A stretch of DNA of 64,000 nucleotides from JBJMHZ01 sp045807125. Its GTDB lineage: Bacteria > Actinomycetota > Actinomycetes > JAWWOL01. Location: assembly GCA_045807125.1 (NCBI GenBank), contig JBJMHZ010000009.1, positions 62,001 to 126,000 of the forward strand, read 5' to 3'. The translations under genes and the position numbers were made by a program. This document shows positions 43,036 through 52,019 of this stretch, piece by piece. Every line of letters starts with the position of its first letter. Position 1 is the stretch's first letter. Under the pieces are notes generated by a model. It did no database searches. It saw only the letters and a program-made list of their open reading frames with translations, and was not told where the DNA came from.

Positions 43036-43800
43036 TCAGTGGCGGACGATGCGCTCCGCGGCGATGACCGAGCCCTCGTCCTCGACGTACACCTTCGTGG
43101 TCGGGTCGAGCGCTGTCGGGCCGGTGGTGACCGCACCGAGGGTGCCGGTCGGCTGGCCCGGCCACTGCTGGTAGGTCTTGACCAGGCCGTAGCCCCAGTA
43201 CGTCGTGCGCTTCAGCGCACCGTCCCAGTCGAAGCTGAAGTGCACGTGCCCGGTGTGCGGGTCGTTGTTGTACGACGACGGCTTGCCGGCGCAGGCGTAG
43301 TAGCAGCGCCAGCCCTCGTCGGTCGCGTACGCGCCCCAGATCCGCTTGTTCCAGATGACGTACATGATCCCGAGCCGGCGGGCCATCGCGTACTGGTTGC
43401 CGTACTGGTCGGTGGCGAACAGCCACGACAGCAGGTCGTTGACCTGGGCGACCTGCGCCGGGTTGTTGACGCTCACCATCCAGTCCCAGGCCCGGCCCTC
43501 CTTGTGCTCGCTGGTGCCGCCGATCGAGCACGCCCGGGTGATGCCGTCGTCCCCGGTCCCGGCGTACGCCGCCAGCACCATCGCGCGAAAGGCCACGACG
43601 CCCGGCTTCGCGACCGGGTCGCACGTCGTCTGCGGCTGGTAGTCGGTGAGCGGCTCGATGACCGGCCCGAACGACGGGCTGGGCATGGCCGCATCCGCCG
43701 GCACCGCGAGGATCGCGAGGCAGAGCAGGGCGAGCACGGCGGTGAGCGCGCTTCGCAGGGTGGACCGCAGGGAACCTCGGGCCATCCGGGGACGCAGCAC
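43036..43800 (-). CDS. Secreted protein with ARB_07466-like peptidase-type domain
   Basis: 254 residues from a GTG at 43800 with aaaggag upstream; an ATG five codons later is possible. Signal peptide (LTAVLALLCLAILAVPADA), then a domain with CSIGGTSEHKEGRAWDWMVS and NDPHTGHVHFSFDWDG. The S-x-H-x-x-G-x-A-x-D and H-x-H elements are those of LAS-type D-Ala-D-Ala metallopeptidases in a shape used by the ARB_07466 C-terminal domain family. Probably acts on cell-wall peptides; exact activity unproven. Confidence 0.8.
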   Translation of the reverse strand: MLRPRMARGSLRSTLRSALTAVLALLCLAILAVPADAAMPSPSFGPVIEPLTDYQPQTTCDPVAKPGVVAFRAMVLAAYAGTGDDGITRACSIGGTSEHKEGRAWDWMVSVNNPAQVAQVNDLLSWLFATDQYGNQYAMARRLGIMYVIWNKRIWGAYATDEGWRCYYACAGKPSSYNNDPHTGHVHFSFDWDGALKRTTYWGYGLVKTYQQWPGQPTGTLGAVTTGPTALDPTTKVYVEDEGSVIAAERIVRH

Positions 43801-43955
43801 GAGACGGGCTCCTTTCGGCCGGTGCGCAGGTGCGCCGAACGCCCTGTAGTTCTCGGCATCTCCTGGTCCGGTTGGAGCAGTCCCGGGCAGATTCCCCCGG
43901 CTGGCGTAGTGCGGACCGAGCCCGCGACGGTCCCCGCTGTGCCCAGCCGGTCCCG

Positions 43956-44924
43956 TCAGACGGTGAAGACGATCTTGCCGAACAGCTCGCCCTCGGCCAT
44001 CCGGGCGAAGCCGCGGCGCGCCTCGGCCAGCGGCATCGTCTCGTCGACGATCGGCCGGACGCCGGTCACCGCGCAGAACCGGATGAGCTGCTCGAGCTCG
44101 GCCCTCGTGCCCATGGTCGATCCGACGACCGAGAGCTGGAGGAAGAAGACCCGGCTGAGGTCGGCCGGGGGGTCGTAGCCGCTGGTCGCGCCGGCGACGA
44201 CGAGGGTGCCGCCGGGCCGCAGCGCCTTCAGCGAGTGGTCCCACGTCGCCTTGCCGACCGTCTCGAGGACGGCGTCGACCCGCTCGGGCAGGCGCGCGCC
44301 CGGCTCGAGCGCCTCGTGCGCCCCGAGCTCCAGCGCCCGCCGGCGCTTGGCCGGGTCGCGGCTGGTGACCGTGACGTGCAGGCCGGCCCGGCTGGCCAGC
44401 ACCACGGCCGCGGTCGCGACGCCGCCGCCGGCGCCCTGCACGAGCACCCGTCCGCCGGGCCGCAGGCCGGACTTGGTGAAGAGCATGCGGTAGGCGGTGA
44501 GCCACGCGGTTGGCAGGCAGGCCGCCTCCTCGAAGGACAGCGCCGCCGGCTTGGGAACGAGGTTGCGCCTCGGCACCGCGAGCGCCTCGGCGAACGTGCC
44601 GTCGTGCCGCTCGGAGAGCAGCGACCGGCGGGGGTCGAGCGTCTCGTCGCCGCCGCCCGCCGCCGGGTCGCCGATGACGGCGTGGACGACGACCTCGTTG
44701 CCGTCCTCGTCGACGCCGGCCGCGTCGCAGCCGAGGACGATCGGCAGCCGGTCCTCGGTGATGCCGACGCCGCGCAGGGTCCACAGGTCGTGGTGGTTGA
44801 GCGCCGCCGCCCGCACCCGCACCGTCGTCCAGCCCTCGCCGGGATCCGGGTCGGCGTGGTCGCCGACCGAGAGCGCGGCCAGCGGGTCGGCGCGGTCGAA
44901 GCGGGTCGCGGTGACGGCGAGCAT
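43956..44924 (-). CDS. Zinc-type alcohol dehydrogenase/quinone oxidoreductase-like (MDR) protein
   Basis: 322 residues from the ATG at 44924 with tagggtg upstream; a GTG three codons earlier is an alternative. MDR fold: VRVRAAALNHHDLWTLRGVG at the N-terminus, nucleotide loop VLVQGAGGGVATAAVVLASR, VLETVGKATWDHSLKALRPG and C-terminal ELFGKIVFTV. The structural zinc cysteines of classical ADHs are absent, suggesting an NADPH:quinone-type reductase. Divergent from the ABC transporter operon. Confidence 0.88.
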   Translation of the reverse strand: MLAVTATRFDRADPLAALSVGDHADPDPGEGWTTVRVRAAALNHHDLWTLRGVGITEDRLPIVLGCDAAGVDEDGNEVVVHAVIGDPAAGGGDETLDPRRSLLSERHDGTFAEALAVPRRNLVPKPAALSFEEAACLPTAWLTAYRMLFTKSGLRPGGRVLVQGAGGGVATAAVVLASRAGLHVTVTSRDPAKRRRALELGAHEALEPGARLPERVDAVLETVGKATWDHSLKALRPGGTLVVAGATSGYDPPADLSRVFFLQLSVVGSTMGTRAELEQLIRFCAVTGVRPIVDETMPLAEARRGFARMAEGELFGKIVFTV

Positions 44925-45046
44925 GGACGGCACCCTACCGGTAGCCGCCCGGTCGTCCGGATCGGCCGCGTCGATCTTGCCCGGCGTCGCCCCGCGAGCG
45001 CCGGGAACCTGATATGGATACCTGGGGACGGCGCCCGAGCGCCGGG

Positions 45047-45060
45047 CCTACCACGGTAGG
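45047..45060. promoter_or_regulatory. 14-bp inverted repeat upstream of the amino-acid ABC operon
   Basis: cctaccacggtagg (cctacc/ggtagg around ac) sits 93 bases before the substrate-binding protein gene, after a cggcgc/gcgccg hairpin. A second ctaccggtag palindrome is at 44935-44944 beside the divergent MDR gene. They share the ctacc/ggtag half-sites and may bind one regulator; inference only. Confidence 0.35.
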
Positions 45061-45152
45061 AGGGACCGGCGGCAAGGCCGTACCGTTGTCACGCGGGCGC
45101 GGTCGGCCCCTGTCCCCTCACCGAGCGCAGGCGTCGAGACGGAGGAAATCCG

Positions 45153-46064
45153 ATGCGGAAGATGCTCCGACCCCGAGGCACCGCGGCCGTCGCGGCGGCC
45201 GGCGGCATGACCTTCGCCCTGCTGGTCACTGCCTGCGGCGGGAGCAGCGGCGGCCAGCTGTCCAGCAACCCCTCGTCGTCGGGCGGCACGTCGCTGTCCT
45301 CGCTGGTGCCCGCCGACATCAAGAGCGACGGCACGATCACCATCGGCGTCGACGCCACCTACGCGCCGAGCGAGTTCCTCGCCTCGAACGGCAAGACCGT
45401 GGAGGGCTTCGACGTCGACCTGTTCGACGCCGTCGCGCAGCAGCTGGGCCTCAAGACCAAGTGGGTTCCGGCGCCGTTCGCCAACATCATCCCCGGCGTC
45501 GTGTCCGGGAAGTACGAGATCGGGGTCTCCTCCTTCACGATCAATGCCGACCGGCTGAAGGTGACCCACATGGTCAGCTACTTCAAGGCCGGCACCCAGT
45601 GGGCCACCCAGAAGGGCAACCCCAGGGGCATCCAGCCCGACTCCGCATGCGGGCACAAGATCGCGGTGCAGCGCGGCACCACCCAGGCCGACGATGACCT
45701 GCCCCCGCGGTCGAAGAAGTGCACGGACGCCGGCCAGCCGGCGATCCACGTCGACCAGTACCAGGGTCAGGACCAGGCGACCTCAGCCGTCGTGTCCGGC
45801 AAGGACGACGCCGAGCTGGCCGACTCCCCCGTCATCGCCTACGCCGTCCAGCAGACCGAGGGCCACCTCGAGCTGCTCGGCGACATCTACGACTCCGCGC
45901 CGTACGGCTACGCGGTGCGCAAGAGCAACACCGAGCTCGCGACGGCGATCCAGAAGGCGCTGGCCGCCTTGATCAAGAACGGGACGTACAAGAAGGTGCT
46001 GGACAAGTGGGGCGTCTCGCAGGGCGCCATCACCAACCCGCAGGTCGACCCGCCCGTCAGCTGA
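45153..46064 (+). CDS. Amino-acid ABC transporter substrate-binding lipoprotein
   Basis: 303 residues from an ATG with ggagg upstream. The lipobox LLVTAC places the mature Cys near residue 28; a Ser/Gly linker follows. The family 3 solute-binding domain is clear: TITIGVDATYAPSEFLASNG, KTVEGFDVDLFDAVAQQLGL, then GVVSGKYEIGVSSFTINADR. It probably binds a polar amino acid outside the membrane. First gene of a three-gene ABC operon. Confidence 0.92.
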   Translation: MRKMLRPRGTAAVAAAGGMTFALLVTACGGSSGGQLSSNPSSSGGTSLSSLVPADIKSDGTITIGVDATYAPSEFLASNGKTVEGFDVDLFDAVAQQLGLKTKWVPAPFANIIPGVVSGKYEIGVSSFTINADRLKVTHMVSYFKAGTQWATQKGNPRGIQPDSACGHKIAVQRGTTQADDDLPPRSKKCTDAGQPAIHVDQYQGQDQATSAVVSGKDDAELADSPVIAYAVQQTEGHLELLGDIYDSAPYGYAVRKSNTELATAIQKALAALIKNGTYKKVLDKWGVSQGAITNPQVDPPVS

Positions 46065-46069
46065 CATCG

Positions 46070-47029
46070 ATGGCCACGCAGGCAGCGCAGCGGACGGAGC
46101 GGCCGGAGGCCATCCGGGCCGTCCCCGTCCGTCACCCCGGTCGGTGGGTCGCGGTGGCCGTCATCGCGATCCTCGCCGCGATGTTCGTCCACATGGTCGT
46201 CACGAACCGCAACTTCGAGTGGCGATTCATGGTCGACAACATGTTCACCACGCCCGTCCTCGACGGTGCCCGCACGTCGCTGCTCCTCACCGTCCTGTCG
46301 ATGCTCATCGGCGTCGCCATCGGCATCGTGGTGGCGGTCATGCGGCTGTCGGCCAACCCCGTCCTGCAAGGGGTGGCGTGGCTCTACGCCTGGTTCTTCC
46401 GCGCCGTGCCGAGGCTCGTCCTGCTGATCCTGTTCGGCAACATGGGCATCCTCTACGCCGAGCTCAACTTCGGGCTCCCGTTCCAGGGCCAGCTCGGCAG
46501 CCTGCTGGGCGTCGACGTGCACGGGACGCTGTTCGGCCTCGACGCCAACAAGCTGCTCGCCGGCTTCATGGCCGGCCTGCTCGGGCTCGCGCTGTCCGAG
46601 GGCGCCTACATGGCCGAGATCGTGCGGGCCGGCATCCAGTCCATCGACCAGGGCCAGACCGAGGCCGCGCAAGCGCTGGGCATGCGCCCCGTGCTGACCA
46701 TGCGGCGCATCGTCCTGCCGCAAGCGATGCGGGTCATCGTTCCGCCGACCGGCAACGAGACCATCGCGATGCTGAAGGACACCTCGCTGGTGGCCTACGT
46801 CCCGGTCAGCAGCGAGCTGTTCTTCCAGCTCTCGGAGGTGGGCAACCGCACGTTCAAGGTCTTCCCGATGCTCGTCGCCGCCTGCCTGTGGTACCTCGCG
46901 ATGACGAGCGTGCTCATGGTCGGCCAGTACTTCCTCGAGCGGCGCTTCTCGCGGGGCGTCGCCGGGCGGGCCCGCGAGCGGATCTACCAGGCGACCGTGC
47001 CCATCGGTGGGCACCAGGGCTCGATATGA
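46070..47029 (+). CDS. Amino-acid ABC transporter permease
   Basis: 319 residues, starting five bases after the previous stop. HisM/GlnP-type permease with about five or six spans; the conserved EAA loop reads EGAYMAEIVRAGIQSIDQGQ and TEAAQALGM. ML..SL..Y variants such as NETIAMLKDTSLVAYVPVSS complete the motif. It forms the membrane channel with the adjacent ATPase. An insert around NMGILYAELNFGLPFQ is longer than in short permeases. Confidence 0.92.
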   Translation: MATQAAQRTERPEAIRAVPVRHPGRWVAVAVIAILAAMFVHMVVTNRNFEWRFMVDNMFTTPVLDGARTSLLLTVLSMLIGVAIGIVVAVMRLSANPVLQGVAWLYAWFFRAVPRLVLLILFGNMGILYAELNFGLPFQGQLGSLLGVDVHGTLFGLDANKLLAGFMAGLLGLALSEGAYMAEIVRAGIQSIDQGQTEAAQALGMRPVLTMRRIVLPQAMRVIVPPTGNETIAMLKDTSLVAYVPVSSELFFQLSEVGNRTFKVFPMLVAACLWYLAMTSVLMVGQYFLERRFSRGVAGRARERIYQATVPIGGHQGSI

Positions 47030-47061
47030 CCAGTGACATGAGCAGTGACATGGGCAGCGCA
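47026..47061 (+). repeat. Three 12-bp repeats between permease and ATPase genes
   Basis: atgaccagtgac, atgagcagtgac and atgggcagcgca. Each unit starts with ATG; the first overlaps the permease stop. The block lies just before the GTG of the ATPase gene and could offer several ribosome entry points, or simply be replication slippage. Confidence 0.7.
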
Positions 47062-47063
47062 AC

Positions 47064-47822
47064 GTGACCATGCTGCGGGCCGAGCAGGTCCACAAGTCGT
47101 TCGGCCACGTCGAGGTGCTGAAAGGCATCGACCTCGAGGTGGCCGAGCGCGAGGTGATGTGCATCATCGGGCCGTCGGGCTCGGGCAAGTCCACGTTCCT
47201 GCGCTGCATCAACCACCTGGAGAAGATCGACGCGGGACGGCTCTGGGTCGACGGCCGCCTGGTCGGCTACCGCGAGAGCGGCAACCGGCTGCACGAGCTG
47301 CGCGAGCGCGAGGTCGCCGCGCAGCGCCGCGACATCGGCATGGTGTTCCAGCGGTTCAACCTCTTCCCGCACATGACGGCGCTGGCCAACGTCATGGAGG
47401 CGCCGATGCGGGTCAGGCGCGAGAGCAAGGCGGCCGCGCGGGAGCGCGGGCTGGCGCTGCTCGAGCGGGTGGGGCTCGGCAACCGCGGTGGCGCCTACCC
47501 CAGCCAGCTCTCCGGCGGTCAGCAGCAGCGGGTGGCCATCGCGCGCGCGCTCGCGATGCAGCCGAAGCTCATGCTCTTCGACGAGCCGACCAGCGCGCTC
47601 GACCCCGAGCTCGTCGGCGAGGTGCTCGACGTCATGCGCGACCTGGCCGCCGACGGCATGACCATGATCGTGGTGACCCACGAGATGGGCTTCGCCCGCG
47701 AGGCCGGCGACGCGCTGGTCTTCATGGACGACGGCGTGGTCGTCGAGGCCGGTCATCCGCGCAAGGTGCTGGCCAGTCCGCAGCACGAGCGGACGAAGGC
47801 CTTCCTGTCCCACGTGCTCTAG
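47064..47822 (+). CDS. Amino-acid ABC transporter ATP-binding protein
   Basis: 252 residues from a GTG. All ABC motifs are present: Walker A GPSGSGKS, Q-loop FQRFNLFPHM, signature LSGGQQQR, Walker B LMLFDEPTSALD and H-loop VVTHEMGFA. It is of the GlnQ/HisP family. An insert (GYRESGNRLHELREREVAAQ) between Walker A and the Q-loop is typical of a subgroup. Powers uptake by the permease upstream. Confidence 0.93.
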   Translation: MTMLRAEQVHKSFGHVEVLKGIDLEVAEREVMCIIGPSGSGKSTFLRCINHLEKIDAGRLWVDGRLVGYRESGNRLHELREREVAAQRRDIGMVFQRFNLFPHMTALANVMEAPMRVRRESKAAARERGLALLERVGLGNRGGAYPSQLSGGQQQRVAIARALAMQPKLMLFDEPTSALDPELVGEVLDVMRDLAADGMTMIVVTHEMGFAREAGDALVFMDDGVVVEAGHPRKVLASPQHERTKAFLSHVL

Positions 47823-47912
47823 CCGCGCCTCGTCGGCAGCGGCCGAACCTGTTCTGCAGTGACCACCGGACCGGATCCGCATCGGTCCCTGCGGGGCTTG
47901 CGGCGCCGGGAC

Positions 47913-48191
47913 TCAGCGGCGCGGCGGCCAGTAGCGCCACAGCACCCGGCCGACGACGTCGGCGTCGGAGACCGGGCCGTGCCCGCGGCTGTCCGCGCTC
48001 GCGAACGGGTTGTCGCCCTCCACCCACCAGCCTCCACCTGCCCGGCGGACGGCCCGCTTGACGGTCAGCCCCACCGGCTCGGGACGCCGTACGACGACGA
48101 GGGCGCCGGGGCGGACGGCGCCACCCCAGCGCACCAGCAGGCGGTCGCCGTCGCGCAGCGTCGGCACCATCGACGGGCCCCGTACGAGCAC
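47913..48191 (-). CDS. sodX: Ni-superoxide dismutase maturation protease
   Basis: 92 residues if started at the GTG 48191; the true start may be a little upstream. S26 signal-peptidase fold: nucleophile GPSMVPTLRDGDRLLVRWGG (Ser), general base TVKRAVRRAGGGWWVEGDNP (Lys) and ASADSRGHGPVSDADVVGRV. Position divergent to sodN is the standard arrangement. It removes the short pro-peptide of SodN so that the N-terminal His can bind nickel. Confidence 0.85.
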   Translation of the reverse strand: MLVRGPSMVPTLRDGDRLLVRWGGAVRPGALVVVRRPEPVGLTVKRAVRRAGGGWWVEGDNPFASADSRGHGPVSDADVVGRVLWRYWPPRR

Positions 48192-48317
48192 CCGGCCGAG
48201 GGCCCGCGAAGCGGGTGCTCCCGCGCTGCGCCGGGTCAGGGACCGCAGGTAATGTCGGAGATCGAAGCCGAGAGCCAGCGGTCCCTTCGACCACCATTGG
48301 GAAGGACGGCGCCACCG

Positions 48318-48731
48318 ATGACGCTCCACCCGCTCCGTCGCCTGCTCACTCCCTCGACCGTCGTGCGGGCGCACTGCGACCTCCCGTGCGGCGTGTACGA
48401 CCCTGCGCAAGCGCGCATCGAGGCCGAGTCGGTCAAGGCGATCTGCGAGAAGTACCAGGCCAACGACGACGAGGTCTTCCGCACCCGCGCGCTCATCATC
48501 AAGGAGCAGCGCGCCGAGCTCGTCAAGCACCACCTGTGGGTGCTGTGGACCGACTACTTCAAGCCCAACCACTTCGAGAAGTATCCGCACCTGCACCAGC
48601 TGTTCAACGAGGCGACCAAGCTGGCCGGCGCGGCCGGTGGCAAGGGCAGCGTCGACCCGGCCAAGGCGCAGGAGCTGCTCGACAAGATCGCCGAGATCGA
48701 CAAGATCTTCTGGGAGACCAAGCAGGCCTGA
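48318..48731 (+). CDS. sodN: Nickel superoxide dismutase
   Basis: 137 residues with an 18-residue pro-peptide before the nickel hook HCDLPCGVYDPAQARIEAES. The His-Cys-x-x-Pro-Cys-Gly-x-Tyr motif gives the Ni ligands (His1, Cys2, Cys6 of the mature protein). The helical bundle follows (EVFRTRALIIKEQRAELVKH, LWTDYFKPNHFEKYPHLHQL). It dismutates superoxide in the cytoplasm and needs SodX processing. In Streptomyces its expression depends on nickel through Nur; no Nur site is identified here. Confidence 0.96.
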   Translation: MTLHPLRRLLTPSTVVRAHCDLPCGVYDPAQARIEAESVKAICEKYQANDDEVFRTRALIIKEQRAELVKHHLWVLWTDYFKPNHFEKYPHLHQLFNEATKLAGAAGGKGSVDPAKAQELLDKIAEIDKIFWETKQA

Positions 48732-48775
48732 CCGCCCGTCCCCCCAGCCATCCCCGCTCCGATCCCGCTGCGCCG

Positions 48776-48808
48776 GGGCCGGCACCCGAAACGACGAGGT
48801 GCCGGCCC
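48776..48808. terminator. Hairpin after sodN
   Basis: gggccggcacc and ggtgccggccc, 11-bp perfect arms with an 11-base loop, starting 45 bases after the sodN stop. The rest of the 300-base gap before rsbW has no gene that I can support. Confidence 0.75.
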
Positions 48809-49038
48809 GGTGAGCGCCGGCCAGGCATCCGCGCACCGCCGTGGCTCACGCCCCCGATCCGCTGGGACGAGCCGCCGCCGGCCTCGCCCCGCGACGCGGC
48901 CCCATCCGCGCCGGGCAGGGCGAGCGGGGGCAAGCACCGCGCGGGTCGTGACCCGGTGGGTCCAGGTGTCCGGCAGGGCGCTGGCCCGGTAGTTTGGTCA
49001 CGACGCGATCGCCTCGCCGTGTCCCCCTGGAGGCTGCT

Positions 49039-49491
49039 TTGCCGGACGAGAGCCTGGCTCCGCGCACCGACCGCGCCGGCGCGGCGTCGGCGGTGCGCGA
49101 CGTCGTCATCATCAAGCTGCCCGCCGTCGGCGCCTACCTGTCGGTGCTGCGGACGGCCACGGCCGGCCTGGCCGCCCGGCTCGACCTCACCCTCGACGAG
49201 ATCGAGGACCTGCGGATCGCGGTCGACGAGGCCTGCGCCATGCTGCTCGCCTCCGCGCTGGCGGGGGCCACGCTGGACTGCGAGTTCGAGGTGATGGCCG
49301 ACTCGCTTCGGGTGTCGGTCACCGTCGAGACCGATGACGGGCTGGAGCCCTCCCGCGACACCTTCGCCTGGACCGTGCTCTCAGCGCTTGCCGGCGAGGT
49401 CGACAGCAGCGTCGACCTCGAGAACCGGGTCACCATCTCGCTGCGGAAGCACCGCGCTCCCGCCGGCGCCCCCGCTGCCGGTCTCGCGTGA
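49039..49491 (+). CDS. rsbW: Anti-sigma factor, RsbW-type ATPase/kinase
   Basis: 150 residues if started at the TTG 49039, chosen because ggagg lies five bases upstream; an upstream TTG at 48994 is possible. GHKL-type ATPase fold: LDEIEDLRIAVDEACAMLLA (N box), a C-terminal TFAWTVLSALAGEVDSSVD. The canonical glycine-rich G boxes are weak, as in SigF-type anti-sigma factors of actinobacteria. It binds and holds the sigma factor encoded next; the genes overlap by four bases. Confidence 0.85.
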   Translation: MPDESLAPRTDRAGAASAVRDVVIIKLPAVGAYLSVLRTATAGLAARLDLTLDEIEDLRIAVDEACAMLLASALAGATLDCEFEVMADSLRVSVTVETDDGLEPSRDTFAWTVLSALAGEVDSSVDLENRVTISLRKHRAPAGAPAAGLA

Positions 49492-50342
49492 GCGCCATGC
49501 CACCGACCCCTGACCCCGACGTCACCGACGTCGTGGTGATCGAGATCGCCGAGCAGGGCGGCGAGTCGCGCGAGGAGCGCACCCGGCACGACCGGGCCAG
49601 GGCCCGCGACCTGTTCGCCGAGCTGGCCGCGCTGCCCGCCGACGACGCGCGGCGCAACCGGGTCAGGGACGAGCTGGTCGAGATGCACCTGCCGCTCGTC
49701 GAGTACCTCGCCCGGCGGTTCCGCAACCGGGGCGAGCCGCTCGACGACCTCATCCAGGTGGCCACCATCGGGCTCATCAAGTCGGTCGACCGGTTCGACC
49801 TCGACCGCGGCGTCGAGTTCTCGACGTACGCCACGCCGACGATCGTGGGCGAGATCAAGCGGCACTTCCGCGACAAGGGCTGGGCCATCCGGGTGCCGAG
49901 GCGCCTGCAGGAGCTGAAGCTCCTGCTCACCAAGGCGACCGGCGAGCTGTCGCAGAAGAACGGCCGCTCCCCCACGGTCGCCGAGCTCGCCGCCCACCTG
50001 GAGATGAGCGAGGAGGAGGTGCTCGAGGGCCTCGAGTCGGCCAACGCCTACTCGGCGGTCTCCCTCGACGCCCCCGACGGCACCGACGACGACTCGCCGT
50101 CGGTGTCCGACAGCCTCGGCATCCAGGACGACGCCCTGGAGGGCGTCGAGTACCGCGAGTCGCTCAAGCCGTTGCTGGAGCGGCTGCCGCCGCGGGAGAA
50201 GAAGATCCTGCTGCTGCGCTTCTTCGGCAACATGACGCAGTCGCAGATCGCCGCCGAGCTCGGCATCTCGCAGATGCACGTCTCGCGGCTGCTCGCCCGT
50301 ACCCTGGCCCAGCTGCGCGAGGGGCTGCTCGTCGAGGAGTGA
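49488..50342 (+). CDS. sigF: RNA polymerase sigma factor, SigB/SigF family
   Basis: 284 residues from a GTG overlapping the rsbW stop. Region 2 EPLDDLIQVATIGLIKSVDR and FDLDRGVEFSTYATPTIVGE, region 3 GWAIRVPRRLQELKLLLTKA, region 4 LLLRFFGNMTQSQIAAELGI and SQMHVSRLLARTLAQLREG. A group 3 sigma factor for general stress response, controlled by partner-switching with RsbW. The anti-anti-sigma gene is not adjacent. The SpoIIE phosphatase at 25 kb could feed into it (inference). Confidence 0.93.
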   Translation: MSAMPPTPDPDVTDVVVIEIAEQGGESREERTRHDRARARDLFAELAALPADDARRNRVRDELVEMHLPLVEYLARRFRNRGEPLDDLIQVATIGLIKSVDRFDLDRGVEFSTYATPTIVGEIKRHFRDKGWAIRVPRRLQELKLLLTKATGELSQKNGRSPTVAELAAHLEMSEEEVLEGLESANAYSAVSLDAPDGTDDDSPSVSDSLGIQDDALEGVEYRESLKPLLERLPPREKKILLLRFFGNMTQSQIAAELGISQMHVSRLLARTLAQLREGLLVEE

Positions 50343-50380
50343 GGGCGCGTCGAGGAGCGAGGGCGCAGAGCCGTCGCTGC

Positions 50381-50785
50381 TCAGCCCTCGCCGCGCATGA
50401 CGGCCCGGCCGGCCGGAGTGGCGAGCAGGCCGAGCACCGCGAGCGCCGGCACCGCGAGCGCCGCGCAGACCGGCCACTGCCTCGCCTGGCCCATGCTCCA
50501 GGCGACCGGCAGCATGAGCAGCTCGACGAGCAGGATCGGCGAGACCGACGGCCGCGCGCCGCCGGCCAGCGCCCGGCCGCCGAGGAGCAGCACGAGGCCC
50601 AGCAGGAGGACGATGACCGCCGTGCCGGCCGGGAACCCGACGTTGTCCGGGCGGGTGACGGCGAGCCACGCGCCGAAGGCGAGCGCGCCCGTGGTGAGCA
50701 GCGCGCCCTGCACGATCACGATGGCGGCGGCCCAGCGCACCGCGGGCGCCGATCGCGGCAGGCGGCGCTCGGCGGTATCGGCCAC
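50381..50785 (-). CDS. Four-span membrane protein of unknown function
   Basis: 134 residues with four hydrophobic helices (WAAAIVIVQGALLTTGALAF, FPAGTAVIVLLLGLVLLLGG, SPILLVELLMLPVAWSMGQA, CAALAVPALAVLGLLATPAG). Small actinobacterial membrane protein of the type found next to sigF or whiB1; no function known. Convergent with sigF. Confidence 0.75.
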   Translation of the reverse strand: MADTAERRLPRSAPAVRWAAAIVIVQGALLTTGALAFGAWLAVTRPDNVGFPAGTAVIVLLLGLVLLLGGRALAGGARPSVSPILLVELLMLPVAWSMGQARQWPVCAALAVPALAVLGLLATPAGRAVMRGEG

Positions 50786-50877
50786 GCCACGACCCTAGCC
50801 GAGCGCCCGAAGGCGCGACCGCCGCACCGAGCCCGAGTCGGCGGTGCGCAGGGGTGACGCTGGGTACAGTGACGCCC

Positions 50878-51813
50878 ATGGCGTCGATGCGCGCTCTCCT
50901 GGTGGTCAACCCGACCGCGACGGCCACGTCGGCGCGGGTCCGCGACGTCCTCATCCGCGCCCTCGGCAGCGACCTGAAGCTCGACGTCGCCGAGACCGGG
51001 CACCGCGGCCACGCCGTCGTGCTGGCCGAGCAGGCAGCGCTCGACGGCTTCGGCATGGTGGTGGCGCTCGGCGGCGACGGCACCGTCAACGAGGTCATCA
51101 ACGGGGTGATGCGGGTCCCGGACCCGCAGTCCAGGCCGGCCGTCGCGGTCGTCCCCGGCGGCAGCGCCAACGTGCTCAGCCGGCTGCTCGGGCAGCCCGC
51201 CGACCCCGTCGAGACCACCAGCGTGGTGCTCGAGGCGCTGCGCACCGGACGGCGGCGGACGATCAGCCTCGGCCGCGCCGGTGACCGGTACTTCACGTTC
51301 TGCGCCGGCCTCGGCATCGACGCCGAGGTGGTGAGCCTCGTGGAGCAGCGCAGGGCAGGCGGGGCCGTGGCGACGCCGGCGCTGTACGCGAGGGCCGCGG
51401 TCCGGCACTACTTCGCCGGCACCGACCGGCGGCACGCCCGGCTGCGCGTCGAGCTGCCGGGCGAGCCGGCCGTGGACGGGCTCGCGATGGCGATCGTGCA
51501 GAGCACGGCGCCGTGGACGTACTGCGGATCGCGCCCGCTCAACCCCAGCCCGGACGCCGGGTTCGACACCGGCCTCGACCTGTTCGCCCTGCGCAGGCTG
51601 CGCACCTTCTCGACGCTGCGGGCCGTCCTGCAGATGGCGTCGAGCAACCCGGCCGGTCCCCGCGGGCGGCAGGTGGTCCGCCGCCACGACCTCGCCGAGC
51701 TCACCGTCGCCGCCAGCGCGCCGCTGGCCCTCCAGCTCGACGGTGATTACTGCGGCGAGCGGGAGCGGGTCGTCCTGACCAGCGTGCCGGCCGCTCTCTC
51801 GCTCGTCGTCTGA
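50878..51813 (+). CDS. Diacylglycerol kinase-family lipid kinase
   Basis: 311 residues from the ATG at 50878 (an ATG three codons later is possible). DAGK catalytic domain: LLVVNPTATATSARVRDVLI, active-site GMVVALGGDGTVNEVINGVM (GGDGT), AVVPGGSANVLSRLLG, then the C-terminal domain RYFTFCAGLGIDAEVVSLVE and QLDGDYCGE. It phosphorylates diacylglycerol or a related lipid at the membrane. Homologues lie beside whiB1 in mycobacteria. Confidence 0.92.
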   Translation: MASMRALLVVNPTATATSARVRDVLIRALGSDLKLDVAETGHRGHAVVLAEQAALDGFGMVVALGGDGTVNEVINGVMRVPDPQSRPAVAVVPGGSANVLSRLLGQPADPVETTSVVLEALRTGRRRTISLGRAGDRYFTFCAGLGIDAEVVSLVEQRRAGGAVATPALYARAAVRHYFAGTDRRHARLRVELPGEPAVDGLAMAIVQSTAPWTYCGSRPLNPSPDAGFDTGLDLFALRRLRTFSTLRAVLQMASSNPAGPRGRQVVRRHDLAELTVAASAPLALQLDGDYCGERERVVLTSVPAALSLVV

Positions 51814-51949
51814 TGCACCGGGCGCGCCGCGGCGAGCGACGCTCGTACCGGGCAGGAACGGGCATCGCGGCCCGCAGGTGACGCTCCTTTGGGAGCGCGA
51901 CGCGCTGAGGAACCCGCAAGGCTTGCCTGGCGCGGCCGGTCAGGAGATC

Positions 51950-51964
51950 GTGACCTGGGACACA
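51950..51964. promoter_or_regulatory. Possible CRP-type site upstream of whiB1
   Basis: gtgacctgggacaca, compared with the CRP/FNR consensus GTGA-N6-TCACA: one base differs in the second half-site. It lies 214 bases before the whiB1-like start. CRP (Rv3676) is known to control whiB1 in M. tuberculosis, which makes this a reasonable inference. Confidence 0.35.
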
Positions 51965-52019
51965 GGGTCTGGAAAAGGCCGTACCTGCGGGCTAGCGTGG
52001 CAGCCGAGCACGCACCGGG

